Source: Nemopilema nomurai
Taxonomy: Eukaryota > Cnidaria > Scyphozoa > Rhizostomeae > Rhizostomatidae
Direction: 5' to 3'
DNA length: 64,000 nt
Assembly: GCA_003864495.1 (NCBI GenBank)
Contig: ML133421.1
Location: 1,674,001 to 1,738,000, forward strand
Shown here: positions 46,507 to 61,500 of the stretch, piece after piece
Layout of the letters: each line of letters starts with the position of its first letter
Numbering within the stretch: position 1 is the stretch's first letter
Made by a program: the position numbers and the translations under genes
The notes under the pieces: model-generated
Told to the model about the DNA's origin: nothing
The model's input: only the letters and a program-made list of their open reading frames with translations
Database searches by the model: none

Positions 46507-49500
46507 ATGACAGCTGGATGCACGTTGTTTGTAAACATCTTTGCTGCAGTTTGTCTCTATTCCGGTAAGTTAAATGTTTTTATTGTTTTGGAACAGGAAC
46601 CTTTGACATTGGGCCTAGGTAGCGTGTCCAGTACGAAGACAGTCTTCAATATATCCCATTTAGGTGATTCATTCAGCATTTTAGAACTGCTACCGCTACT
46701 AATTTTTTCTTACATTAGCCTCCATTGATCAACCAAAAATGTCACATAAAGCTGTGTTCGACTTGGCTTCCGTTTTGCCAACTTTCACTTTTTACACGCA
46801 ACTCATAATGCTCAAGTTTCACATGAAAATGTCCAAATAGTTTTACAAGAAATTGAAGGTTCTATAAGGTATTAGAAACTAGTTTGAAAACAGAGAGAGT
46901 AGCCTAAAATGAAAGCAGTATTAAATAGCGTGTTTCTAAAGAAGTAGCAGGCGCCATCGTCTAACAATGGACCGGAAATTTCTCACGGTAGCCCCATACA
47001 TCACCAGCGTTCTTAATGCTTTTTCAACGTAAACATTCGTGAACCACCCTGTAAAGATGCTGTAATGATAATATCAAACTAAGCAGCAAGTAACATGACA
47101 TTGATAATTTTATTTCAATCGACAAAGACTTTCACTTTCATTCTAGAATTCTGAATTCAGAATTCTGGTAATCGTCTACCTCTACATAATACACCCGCAT
47201 CATACCTGTTAAAAGTAAAAAATAATTTTACAGAAAGTAAAGAAAATTATTTACAGAAAGTAATGAAAATGCATCAATAAAGTAATGGGACATTATCACA
47301 TTCAAAATGAAAGTGGATGCTAGAAGTTCACAAAAGAGAATTGATGGCAAAGAAGCAAACAATTATTATCAAATAATCTAAGAAGGGTTTTGCCCTTCCC
47401 TTCCAATCTTTCGATTGTTTCCATACCTCTAAGACATTCATTTTGTACATCTTTCGTATCACAAGGTCTTTGAATCACAATAACCATGGGGAAATTAGGT
47501 TGAGTAATTTGAGTTATTTAATATAATTTGAATCATCAATGGTCAGTTAATGGACTTCACTTTAATTTCTAACTTAAACTCAATATTGGGAAAATTTGAT
47601 ATGAGGGATGGAGCCAGAATATTAATAGATATATCTTCTTATGTATTTGTGTAGATTAAGGTATTCAAATTGAACAGGAAGTTTAATGTGAAAGCTCAGA
47701 GTTTCTTTATTAACACTGTCTACAAGGATTACGGCTCTTCGTTAAATGAGGTACCCATGTGAAAGATGTCATTGAGGTTTCAGTAAACATATGTTGGCAA
47801 TATTGCAAATGGTCTTGTAAGATACTTGTGGTTATATAGTAAGTTCTTTTTGTGCCTTACATTACAACCTCTTTGGTTCTCAAAGGCACAAGGAAGCTCT
47901 CAGTTATCAGAATTTAGAATGTAGTTGTTGATTCAATAAACATTTATTCTGCTTAGAGCAACTTAAGCAAAGGAAATGACAGCAAAAGTTGTACTCAAGC
48001 AAATGTTTAAGTTGTTTCCTTGACAAAATTTCCTTCCTGGCAATTATCCAAATAAAAGCTGGTCACCTATTTATGTGGTATTAGGCGTATGGTACACAAA
48101 TTATTTTACAAATTATGCTGTATAAAACCAGTACATTATATATAGAATGTGACTGAATAAAGTATTAATCTTAAAGTGACAATTTAGAATCATCACATCT
48201 ATGTCATTGAGTTATGATTAATGGACAGCTATGTTGGTTTTATCTTTATTCTTCTTTCTCTGTTCCATAATCCAAGGTTGTGAAGACACAAGTGAAAAGT
48301 GTTAAATGATGACTTGCCATTTTATTTTTTTGGAGATAATCTTTTTTTTCTTTTCAGGCTATGTTTGGTGTCAGACAGGGATGCCCAACGGTATTGAACT
48401 TGTTGTTAAAATATTTTCAAATTTCTCTGTTATTATTTTTCTGTTTTGAGTAGATTTTAGGCCTGAGTTTTGCCTCTTCTTTTTCTGGTGTGGTACTTCT
48501 ATCCTGACAAGGAAAGATTTTGGCATTTAAAGCATTTTGATTAAGATCATGATCAGCTATGTGGTTTGTTTGCCTGGCATTGTAGGTGATAGTCCTATAT
48601 GCCTCCTTGGTTTTAATGCTAGTATTTCCTTCTTGGTTGACAAAGATTGAGCAATCTAATGAAAATACAGGTTGCTGCATCTGTTGTTCCAAGATTCCTG
48701 TTCATACCTGGGTGGTTGAAAAAGGCAGTGCAAATCTGATAGCTGACCATGTCCATGTTTATCAGCCATGCATTTCTTTATCCATTTTTATTCCCAGACT
48801 GCCAGACAACCTTGTTGCAGATCACCAATCCTGCACTGGAAGAGTCAAAAGCTACCTTAACATGCAATGTCTCAGAAATGAGAGTTGAGTCTTCATTGTC
48901 TTGGATATCAGCAAGCATTAAGTCAGTTGAAATGGGATATCTTCAAGTGGATTTAGGAAGGGAACAAGTAGTGACAGGAATTCGAACTTTGAAATTTGCT
49001 GGCTCTTTTCAAATCCTGTTCAGTTTGGATGGAAGGACAAACATTACCTATAAAAGCAAAGAAGGAAGCCAGGTAGATATTTTCTGTTTTCAGAGTAAAT
49101 GTTCTCATCAAATTATCATAATGTTTTGCTAATATATGCCCTTTGCAGCTTGGTATGCTGGCTTGTTTGGTTAGTATTTCAACAAGTATTTGGCTGTCTA
49201 ACCAAAAGCTTTGAGAATAGTGAATGAATGGAGTGTTTGATGTGGATGTTATCATTCACGTAAAATTGAACATCATCAGGCTGCACTAACTAGGTTATGG
49301 TAGCTCACAGTAGTATCTTGCTTCATCAGGCATGTGACAGAAAGTCACAATTTCCATAGACAGCTGAAATTACAGATCTAAAGATATTGCTCATAGTTGT
49401 TTTTATGAAGACAGTCTGCCTCTCTTGATATTTAGATGACACATTTCATTGCACTAGGATTGCCTATGTTGCTTTCCTTAATTGCACTGCATTTTTAATC

Positions 49501-52500
49501 TCATAGGGAATTTCATTTTTATCTTTAAAAAAAAGAAAGCCCTCCACTTAACTTGCTTGATTTTTTGCAGAGTTTTCAATCAGAAACTGATGCAGAAACT
49601 ATGCATTATTTGTGCCCCACCAAAGCTAGATTTATGTACATTGTGCCTGAAATTACACAGCCTTGCTTGAGTTTAATCACAAATGTTTATGGATGCAATG
49701 AAACATGGACAAGCCCTGGTAACTACATACACATTTTTTTAATGTTTTTGTTTACCACCCCAACTGCAATCATGTCACCTGAATGTTTTACTTTAAATTA
49801 GAAAGGTTATATTTGTCTTTGTAAATAATGATTTGTTTACTATGTTACTATGTTTTTACTTTGTACAGTATATACTTATCATTGTTTACTTTGTCTATTT
49901 CGAAACAGACAATTTGTCCTAATTTTGCCATTTCTTTTAAAACATGTTGTTGAATTGAAAGGTTTTTGGGGTGCATCCTTGTTTACAAAGTCGTAACTGG
50001 CTTCCTTTTTGGCTCTGTTTTTTGTTCCGTTACTGTGGTTGCCACTGTACAACAAGGAATTTCTTTGTCCCGTGAAAATTAGCTGCTTGTTTAACCAACC
50101 AAACATCCTATACCCGCTGGTCGGAACCTTTATAGTGTTTTATTGGCTCACAGGAAGATTTCAGAATGAGACAGAGGGGAAGTTTTGTAGTGAAACCTCT
50201 TACTCACTAAAACATGCGACAGTTGCTCACCACTGTGATAGCTGGCTGCGGCTAAGAGGTCATGTTTTCATGGTCAACATGTTGGCCAAGGCTGGATAAA
50301 ACTCACAATGGCGGGAAGTGCAGTTTTCGTCAATAAAAAATATCCTGCGCTTTGCCTTCTTTGAAAAAAGCAACGTTAAATCAATGTAAGTGTCAATTGG
50401 TCTTCGCAGATATAAAGAAATTAGGTAAGGGTTGGAAAACGTTCTTAATCAGCAGAAGAGTTTCGAGAAAAATTATGACGGAAGTTCGTAGAGGTTTGAT
50501 AAGACGATTTTGATAGGAATTGTGGCAAACTGAAGAGTGAATTAACGATGTTTGTTGCGGTTAAAAGCTATTCGACATTGCTTGTTGTAGATGTCAACAT
50601 TTCTTTCTAAGATTATGTCGTACAACTCTGAATTTTGCCAATGATTAATTTTGCATTTGGATTTTTCAGTGCGATAAAACTGTTATTGTCTTTGGCTTCA
50701 TTGTCGAAGTAGGGTGGGAGATTCAGTATGCCGAAATTTTACAAACAGAAGTGTTCTGAGAGTCATATCGCAATAGTGTTGTTGAAAGCAATTGCCCCAT
50801 AGACATGTTGTTTTGTCATGTTGCCAGCTAAACATGTTGGAAGAACGGAAGGTGGAAGAGTTTCATGTTGCTTTTCTGTGACCAAAGACGGAAAATTATT
50901 CAAGATTGACTAGCGGAACCATGTCATCTATCCTCACTGTTTAAATTTCATTCATTTCAAGACATTTTTATTTCTTTTTCGCACTCAAGTGAAGTCAAAG
51001 CAGAGATTAAGATGCTAGTGTGTCTGTCCATATTTTAAACAACGACCCATTTTACCGACCTGTTTCTTTGCTCATAATTTGTTCCCAATAACCAAGCCCC
51101 AGTTTCCTTTTTTCTTGAGATTTTTTATTTTACAAGTTTTTTCTCAAAAGCTATACACAGTTCAAATTTTTTGTGTTAGCGCAAATGGTCCTTCAAATCA
51201 ATATAATGAGTCCGAAATGATTTCAATAATTGTTTTTAAGGTTTAATTACAATCGTCTTAAAGCATTTTGTTTATTAAGAATTTTGCTTTTTTAGCTGGA
51301 AGCATAGGTAACCTCAAAGTGGTGAGTAGGTCAGAGAATTCTGTAAGAGTTTCTTGGGATGCAGTCGGCATCTATGACAGACAACGGATTTGGTACAGAA
51401 AAACAGGCAGCAGCAATCGCTTCTACAAGGATGTTGGATATAGCACTCAAACCAGCTATACACAGTATGTTGTAAAACTGGAACCTTGCACAAAGTACGA
51501 GATTGAAGTCGTCATAGAACGGTTCTGCAGCATCAATAGCAAGCGCATTGACGTCACAACCACTCCGCCAGGTGAACCAATCTTTTGAAGTTTCGGTGCC
51601 GTCTTTGGTGCCGTGACCACATTGCTTTTCGTAGAAAGTGATGTAAATTGAGAAAAAGGAACTAATTTGTTGAAAAGCATGTTGTGAATGCTGTAAAAGG
51701 TGCATTTACAGTTATCAGGATATGATAGGACCAAGGCCATTGACTACAACCGGACTTTGGCAACTCTGTCGAAAGGCAAACATTTCAGAAGTGAACAAGA
51801 ACGAGACCATCCGCTGATATTTTGAGCTTTGATCCTATTCAGCAGATCCTTTAATCGCATTATTTAAGAGAATTCAAAGTGGCCGCCATTCTATCACGAA
51901 TGTTGTTAATACCTCCTCGGCAGTTCTCGAAATATGCAGTAAAATATACGAATATGTAGGTATTTTACCGGGAAGTGTGATTTTTGGCGGGAAGAAAAAT
52001 AGTTGACGTCATTAACCCTAGGACGACCCAACACCAGAACACCTCCCAAGGCAAATGCCCCCAGTAGAATGGCCTAATTATTTCGTCTTCTCGTTGGTAG
52101 TCTTTGGACCGTTGCTCGGTTTTGTTTTTTTTTCAAGAAATTTGCGAACAACGTCAGATTTTGCGCTTCGTCCTAGTCCTTACCTTCAAATTCTGTCTCA
52201 TGTCTGCTTTTTGTTTTGATACTTTTGCAAGGCTCAGTCATTTCAAAAGTAGGCTGTGAAATTTTCGAATTTGCTAAGTTCGACACATTTTTTAAGTATA
52301 ATTTCTCGTCGTAACTACTCGTTATAACAACAGTTTTGCGCTTTCCTTCTAGCCCCTGTCGCCCCAAGTATTCTACACGTGACCTCACCAAGACCATTCA
52401 CTGCAGCCATAACTTGGACGGTTAGTTCTCAAATTGCTTCCCCTTGAAGTGGCAGCAACGTTATTCAATTGATGTCCCTGAAATTGATGACATTGTCCGC

Positions 52501-55500
52501 ATTTTCTTTGTGACAGCCAGTTCAGTTACTACTTTTCGAGTAGTAGTCGCTTTGAGGGATTTTCTCTAGACAGATTGTATCTGAAAATGCCAGATCATTT
52601 GTTAACTTGATTTGCAACATGTTTCCCAGCATTGGACCTTTGCGTGTCCTGTAGGCTTAACACAACACAACTGTGACCGCTAGTTTTCGTGCTTTTCAAG
52701 GCCGCTGCTTCACAGACCACGACATGCACTTCGCCAATCACCCAATTCATAATAAGATATCGGTTACGAGACTACAGCCAAATGGAGGATATCCGCATCG
52801 AATCGGCAACAGCCACACAACACACAGTAACTAACCTGATAGCGTGGCAGGAATACGAATTCATGATGTATTCTGGCAACCAGTTTAGTTACAGTGGAAT
52901 CTCCAATAAAGTCTATGTCCAAGTCGATGGAAAAGGTTTTTTACTTTTACTAATGCTTAATGACTTCGCTAGCGCATAACTTGCATTTAGATTATTTTAA
53001 TGCAAGGTTATGCACTTGTTCCTCCGATGTGGGCCTAGCCTGAGCTGCTCCACGTCATGCCTGGTCATTGATCCAAGTGATGTGGCTCGTTTCAACTGTC
53101 ACCGAACTTTCTTTCTTCAGTGGCTTAGCAGGTTTTCAGGCTAGTTGATTTATGCATCGAGTTTTTCTAAACTGGTCGTACTAGTGGGCGTCTTGTTAAA
53201 TGATGGCGTGAAGTTATCGAATATCGTCTTTTAGACATCACTAGTGGTAGCAAACAGGATCTTTTTATTAGCCGTAAACCCCAAGTTTGTATATAGGTTC
53301 TTAGGAAGTCGTACAGTTTTGAATTTTTAGCCATTTTTGATAGCAAATATATTTGGTTTTATGCGATTTCTGATTCTTTGCGAGTAAAATTATGTCTGAG
53401 GACTTGAAATTGTTCGTGTTGCAGACCCTGAACAGCCAGTGAAGATTACGTCATTGGAGTCCAGCAGGCCGGACGCGTTTACCATTGCATGGACGGTGGG
53501 TATCGGCGTTTTGTTGCAAGTCATGTATATGTTCCAGCTACATGGATTAGTGTACTGGGATATTACTAAGTGGGCTTAGCTTCCAAAACTGAGAGTTCTC
53601 GAATCATTGGCCCAATGGCTTGCATATACGGCTGAAGATGTTGAAATTTTTGTTATTTTTTTGCAGAATCCACCACCAGAAACGGTGAACGGACAAATAA
53701 AAACGACGATTGTGTATTTTAAGAAGAAATCAGAAACGCATTGGAAGAATGTAGTGGCCTATTCCAGAAACGAAGTCGAAGTTTCACCGCTGGAGGCTGG
53801 CAATGTGTATCAAGTGCAAGTCGCTCTTTTCAATAATAAGTACAATGTGTCAACAGATGTCAGGGAAATATTCGTCGGAAAAAAGGGTAAAACTCCTCTT
53901 CTACATCATTTTTTTTTCTTGTTTATTTGCTCATGACCCTTTACACGTTGCACAAATGTGTATTACTTTGACGTCATGTTTATGTCAACTCAGAATTGCT
54001 CTGCTGGACTGTTTCTTTGATGTCTCTTTCGTTCATCTACTCTTTCATAAAGCTCTGTCAGGAGAGCAGTAAATAAAGATAGAAGACAAGAATAGAAGCT
54101 AAAGCACTGCACACTATCTTGCTTAGAAAGACGAGTTTTTCGTTAAAGTATCTCTGAATTTGATTAGCTCTAAATTCAAGTTGTTACGATGTTTCCTTTT
54201 TATGTATTTAAACTCATAGCCGTCGATTTTGTCACAAAACAAGAAACCTTTCGCGGCTCCTTACCCTGATTTAGGCGTCGTGATAGATTCAAGTTATTTT
54301 CTGATGAAACTTGTTTCGAGTTCGCTCTTTCTTCAGCCCCAGTTCTGTCACGATCGTTGGAGCAGTCGGTGTTTCTTCGGTCCTCTCTGGCCGGATCCAT
54401 GGTCGTGCGCTGGAAGGTACGTCGCATGATGCATTTAAAAGCATAATAAATATCGTGGAAAGCATAATAAAGTTGGCCGATTTCTTTTTCAGTTTTTGTT
54501 GCACCTCCTTGGTGTAGATTATTTTTCTGGATAAGAAGTTCGATTGTTTTGTCAGCCACCCTTGCAGTTAATGATAGTAGTACTCGCGCTTACCTTGCAT
54601 CTTTTTCGCAGATTCCCGCAGAAATACTCGCAGAAACCCCAGAGAAATGTTCTGTCAAAGTACGAAAAATCGGGGGGACGACGTGGCAGGAGGAAACAAT
54701 AGGAGGCTTGAGCAACATAGCTGCATTCAAGGGTTTACAGCACTGGCGACTCTACGAAGCCATCGTGACTGTCCATACGTCCAGGGGTGTTTATTACACG
54801 AGTTTAAAGAAGGCCATGGTTGCTGGCTCGACTTCTGGTGAGAACTTTTTTTCGACTTCCTTTTGCCTCTGATTAAGGGTGTAGGCCATTCTCGTGGCTC
54901 TCGTTATCAACTGCTGCTACAATGTCATGTTGCCAGGTGAATAGAGAGGCGGTCGAGTTTGCAACGGTGCTTTAAATATTGCGCATGCTTCGTTCAAGGC
55001 CTAGTACCAGTGGTTAAATGGAATCAATTTTTCACCAAAGTAGTCCATTGAGACCATGACTTGACCTTTTTGCTCATTATTGGCACAGGCTGCGGTAAAG
55101 AAGGAGGGCTGCCTGGTGAATGTGAGTGGTGTTGTTGTAGGCGGAAAACTTGTTTGAAAAGTATATGCGAATATAAGGATATCAGGCAGAAAACCACTTG
55201 AGGACAAGTCAGGGTGAAGAAGGCATTTCATGTAGTTAAAGCGTATGATGAAATATTGATGCGCCATTGAACAAAATTAACTCAACTCAAAGCTTACTTT
55301 GGAAATGGTACCCACGAAGCACCGCTTACTTTTCAATCACTGAATAACGCCAGATATACACTGTAGTATTTTCAATTTGATATGTACGAAAGATGCAAAA
55401 ACGCCATTTTGGCAACGGATTTGTGAATCGTAATTTCATGAATTTGTTTAATGGGCTCTTTACACGACATTTCTATTTTCACAGAAGAGTCTGTTAATTT

Positions 55501-58500
55501 CATGTGTTATCTTATATATGTTAGTTATTTTCTTTGTCGGTGGGAAAGTTCATTCACACCTTGATGATTCTCTTAACGTCAGATTTTTGCTAAATTGAAT
55601 GCTATTATGCACTGTCTTTTTGTGCCAAGGCGTTTGTGCCAAGGCGTTTGTGCCAAGGCATTTGTGCCAAGGCATTTGTGCCATTTTACGTGTCATTTAT
55701 CCCATTGCACAAGAACTGAAACCTCTTTTAAAGGGTCGCCTCACAAAAGTGGCATCATTCAAATACGATTTTTAGTTATTCTCTTTTAATGCCTGCCTTG
55801 TTTTTTTTTTCAGAAAAAGAAAATGTACTTCACATAAAGTCAGTCGTTTCAAGAAAACCTGGATTAGCAATGCTGACAGCCAATGTGAGTTTTGCAGCAA
55901 CATTTCAACTCCTTTCAATTTGTTTCTGTCACGTCAAAACTTACCTACATTTTTTGGGCATTCTTTTGTCACATGTCGAGAGAGTAGTCTCCTGAGACTT
56001 CAACCAATGCATCCTTCCAAGCTCTACTTGGAGCTTGCGAATTTTAGAATTACATTTTTACCTTCAGATTCCCGAACAATTTGCGAAACACCCAGCAATG
56101 GCCGTGATAATTGACTGCACAACCAGTGGGGCTTTTCCTGTGAAAATCTCCTTCAGACCAGAAGCAGCGGAGTTCAGTCAAATAATTTCTGGCTTGGAAC
56201 CATGGAACACTTACAATGTAAAAGTTGTCCTTGTTGTCTTAGTAGGTACCCGATATGTCTTTGGTCCCGTGGGAACAACAATACTTGTCGTCGGAGATGG
56301 TAAGTCGGCTTCTCCAATAACGAAGCAATTTTCGCCATTTTTCCCCTCTTAGGTTTTGGAATCTTCAGAAAATTTCGTCTCTCTACAAAGTTGCTCGTTG
56401 TTAATGCAAATCGTTTCTGATGGGGTTGATGGCCGTCGTTTTTTCTTATTATTCAAAGTCACGCTTGAGCTGCCTGGCTAAATAATCATACCCTCCCCCA
56501 CTCACTCACCCCCACTCACCCCTACTCCCCCTTCCCCCGCTCACCTCCGACCCAACAATGATCCACCATTTCCCCCCGCAAGATGTGAATATCGTCTTGA
56601 TAGTTTGAATACGTGTTTGGAGGCCAATCATTTATTTTTCGAAAGAGCACCAATGCAGCTCAATACCCTTTTTGTCGATAAAACTCAGGGTTGCTGTTTT
56701 CCTAACCGAGGAACTCATAGCTGCAATCAACAAATTGGCCTCGTATTCATGCTTAGCTCATGAGTACAAGGTGCTTATTATTTTTTCAGTGCCAGGAAAG
56801 CCTCCAAGTGGTGTACAAGCTGCAGCGACGGGGGTAGAATCCATCCAAGTTTCATGGAATCGCATACCAGACGAGTTCAACCAAGGCAGTCTGTCTTCCT
56901 ATTCTGTCTCCTATTCTTTAAGGGCCGATCATGCTCAGCCGACAGTCAAAAGAGTTTCACCGCAGCATACGTCTGTTTCTTTGACTGGCTTGGAATCGGA
57001 GACGATGTATTTCATAAGGGTTTCTGGAACGAACAGTACGGGGGGCAATGGTCCCTGGTCAGATGGTGTCAGTGCTACAACTTTAAAGGGTATGTCCCAT
57101 GTCAATGATTCATTTCTTGTGATTTCTTTCCCGTTTTGCAAGATTTGAAATACTTGGTAACGCACAATGCGTCAATATTTTATAACAATAATTGCCACTC
57201 TGGTTATGTAGTCCTTCCTCTGGCAATGTAATTGTTCGCAAGTGCAACTTAAGGGTCTGTAAGGGCGTTCTATATCCTAGACAAGCTGCGAAAATGAGTG
57301 GCGAGAAAAATGCCAATGTTGCATTTCAGAACTCATAACTAATCTCTTATTACAACTATCTCTATCAGTTATATTACTTCGAAGGTGAAAGGGGCTCATT
57401 CCACAGTTTCAGAAGATTTGCGATGCTTGCATTGTGAATTATCTTGTAAACTTTTACTGTCTATCTCTGTTGTCTTTAAGACACTAAAATTTTGAGCCTT
57501 TCTTTGATCAGGTAGTTTCCCACTTTTAACTCTTATGGGATTTTCGTAAGAGATAGAAGAGCGAAGGGCATTGACGCAGCAAGAGCCCCCGTATCTGTTG
57601 TTCTGTCTTGCAATTGGTTTTCCACATGTTCCTCCCCAGTGCCATGATGCAGGTGAACTGTTGTAGCTCTAACATTGTTACTAATAAAATCGTTTACTCC
57701 GATAGATCCCCAACCTCCAGAAAACGTCAGAGTATCCTCTGTGTCTTCGACCGCGGTCTTGCTCAATTGGTTCTATTCTCACACCACAAGCGAGAAGCAA
57801 AACGCAGTCAATTTCACCATAACAGCCACAGGGCCTAAACGCGAGCAGGTCATAAAAGTGTACAGTGACCAGGGACCAAGAGCAGTATACAGCACTCTTA
57901 TTGAGGGCCTAAACCCTTCGACAAGCTACACTATAGTGGTTACTGCTTGTAAAGTGAAGCTTGGAGAGCTGAAATGTAGTGACCCGTCAAATTTTGTGGC
58001 TTTAACGACACCAAAAGGTAAGAAGTAACTGCGCGAAAGCTAGGAAACCCACTATGAAGGAGCAGTGAAGTTTAGAAATTGAATGTTGCAAATTTAACAG
58101 TTGCGTTGTTTCACTCTTATGCTTCTTCGTATCGTGTCGTTTATAGTATAACAGTCGTATTTATTTGTCAATTATTTTGCCATAGAATTTCAGCGGATTC
58201 GGTAGGCAGTGTTTTCTTCCCTTTTTCTGCTTCTAAAATATTTTTAGTGCCTTTGAGAAACGAAGCGGTTGTTTAGCAACAACCAATCAAGTGGTCACAG
58301 TTTCAAATCCGTTTTTGTTTTCGTTTTTATTTGTCCAACTGGCGATGATTCTCAACAGACTCGCAAGATTTCTATCTTTCTATCTATCTTCGACCTCTTC
58401 AAAGTCAGTTATTCTCTAATTTCGATGAATTGTCATATACTTTTAAGATGCTAGTTTTCTCTTTTCCTCATTGGATTTTAGTTTAAAATCTGGATTCAAT

Positions 58501-61500
58501 TCAATTCTAGTTCCTCCTCCGCCTACACCGAGACTCATTGCGGCAGTGCCGAAGTCCTCAACCAAAATCGACGTTAGCTGGAGCTCTGCTGTGGATTTGA
58601 AGGAGGCCGTACTAAATTTCACTATAACCGCCGAAACCAAAGAGAAGAAAAAGAAAACCTTTTCTTCCTTGACCTACAGGTCTTTGCAGGACAAAAGCAA
58701 ACATCGAACCTATTCGCAATCGCTGTTGGGACTAGAGGCGTTCACAGAGTACAGCATACACGTAACTGCCTCGAAAGAGAGCGGGGGAAAATATGTTTTG
58801 AGTGAGGCTTCCAACATCTTGAAGGTTCAAACCAAAGAAGCAGGTGAGGCCAATTGTTGAAGGGGAAAGTTCAAATTACCCGAGTTTTCACTCTAGGTTG
58901 ATGCGTACAGATAACAAAAAGCAGAATTTCAAAAACTAGTTTGTAATGTAAATAATTTATAAACTTATTCTCGTAGCAATTTTCTATGGACTTCACTGCC
59001 TCCTTTGTAAGCCGAATTGAGAGAGAGGCGATGCAAGGGCTTAGAAGTAGAGATCTATCGCTAAAAATAGAGAAATCCGAGAGTAATAAAGTAAATTAAA
59101 GTAGGACGTTAGGTTCATGGGTCTAGTTATTCCAATGGCCCTAGTAAGGACGAGCTTGGGCTCAAAATCATTTTTAATTCAAAGTGAGATTCGCCTAAGT
59201 CAAATTTGCAATCCATTTCATTGGGGTCAACCAATCCAATTCAATCCAATTAACTGGGGTCAACTTGAGAGTGGGTGCATGTGATGCCAAATGAATCCCA
59301 TATAAGACAACAGTTGCATTTCCGAGGGGTATGTCAGAATCCCCCACCATTCCCAAAGTTGTGGCAAAGTTCTTATAAAGAAAACCTACATAAAGCCTTT
59401 TATCATCAGCAATGTCTTGAGCTGGATGTTTTTAGGCTGTTGATATTTATGAAACGATTCAATGCACGATTTCAATGTTTGAGGCAGCGAAAGCAAAAGA
59501 ATATGGCACGATTCCGGCATTCGCCAACACGTGATCATTGCAAATGTGAAACAGGTATCCACTGAAAGCAGCAGCGTAGCTGGTTGTTAGCAATGATTCC
59601 TTTGTCTTAGGCTATTGCCGTGAGGTTTACAGCAAAATGAAGTACGCGTGCTGCGTTTTTACTGTTTGAAGTAGCTCTACTCAATTGTACCTAGGCCGTC
59701 CCTGTTTTCATGGCCTTTGCTTTGATTTACCAGCGCTGTTTTCCATCTGCAGCTCCATCCGCCCCTTCGAACCTGGCTATCAATAAACGGGATGACGAAT
59801 ATTTTTTCTCTTGGGAGAAGCCGAAAAAACCCAACGGTATCATAAGGCAGTACAACTTGAGCATATTTCACTTTGAAGACGGCCTACAAGTCTACAGCAC
59901 GAAGATCCCAGGCGATGATCATGTGACAATGGTCAGCGAAGATAAGTTTAGGCCCTACCAGCTGTACAAAGCCAACTTGAGGGCGTACACTTTGACATGG
60001 GGACAATCTGTAGAGAGAGTCTTCAAAACGGAGGAAGGGTGTAAGTATTAAAATGCATTCACAAAAGGTTCTGCTTTTTGAAAGGTGTGGGGGCATATTG
60101 TCATTAAAGATCCAACTCGTTTATTGATAGCCTGTCTCATTTCAACCATGCCACGTGAAAAGGGATAAGCACTGCTTCGGAACATATTGCAGTGGTCTTA
60201 AAGAATATGTAAACAAAAGGAGTAGTCAATTTGAGGGAGACTCGCTCTGTTTCATTTCACGTGAAGAGGGATAGTCACTGCGTATTAGAGGATGGAGGTT
60301 CCCTTCAAATGTCAGTCCTCATGTGTTGTGCTAAATAACCTTACATTTGCCCTCGTAAATAGTGAGTGCTTACGCTCCGTGGAATCAATGTATTTTTTTT
60401 CTTCTGAAGAGAAAGGTCTAAGTCAAAGCGCTCTCTTCAGTTTTTGGAGCAGAACTTCGCTGCTATTTCTGTGTAAACATGAGTTAAAAGCTCTTGGTTA
60501 ACAATCGGAGCAGTTCAAAAATGACGCCATAAGGTAGCGTGGGGTACAACTAGACACTCCCCGGTGCTGATTTTGGCGACGGAATTTAACTGAAAGGAAC
60601 TGAGTTAAATGGACTAACGAATCATTCTTAAATCAAATCTTGCTTTTCTTGGTCAGTAACTGTGCTATTTTTATTGAGATAATAAACCGATCATAACCAT
60701 TGTAAATTTTAGATCCCACTGTACCACGAAACGTCAAGGCAACCTACAACGGAACACACTTGTTGGTCAAGTGGAAAAGACCTAAAAATGAGAACGGGAA
60801 AATTCTCCGATACAAGGTAATTCATCGCAGGTATAGGACAGGCCAGATCAGTCTTGTGAGCTATACTGCATTTTTAGGGATATCACATAATGATAAATTA
60901 TCAGCTACGGTACGGTTTCATTAAATAACATCCTTCTGCGTAACTGGTCTAGGCCTTTTTGTTGTTTTTCATATGCAAAGTTAATAATATTTCAAAGATG
61001 TTTGTACCGAAACTTTGACTTTTTGATATGCCATGTACGATGTTCGAGTGCTCTTTGTCCAGCTTGAGTTTGCCATTGCCGTGGAGTTTTCTTTTGCTTG
61101 GTGTGTTATTGTCGTGCATTTACGTTTGTCTCAAGGATTTCCTCTCTTTCAGATTCTTGTCACCGGGCGAGGCAAAAGGAAAACTGGTACAGAGACCTAT
61201 GAAGCACCTCCACAACGCCTAGACTTTTTCGTCAAGGACAGCTCTTATGGAACAAAGGTCTTGATCGAAGTTGCTGCTGTGACGTCAAAAGGGGATGGGC
61301 CTAGCTCTAAACAAGTGTCGGTATCGATAGGTATATTCCATTTAATTGTCATTCTTTGCTGTTTATGTAACGCAGAATGTACAACTGTTTACTGTACACA
61401 TACAGATGAATATATTATCATATGCTTCCTAGAATAATTTGTAAAGAAGTGCTAATATGAGATTTCTGATGAAGCGAAAGCGAAACATCTTAAAAGTTCC

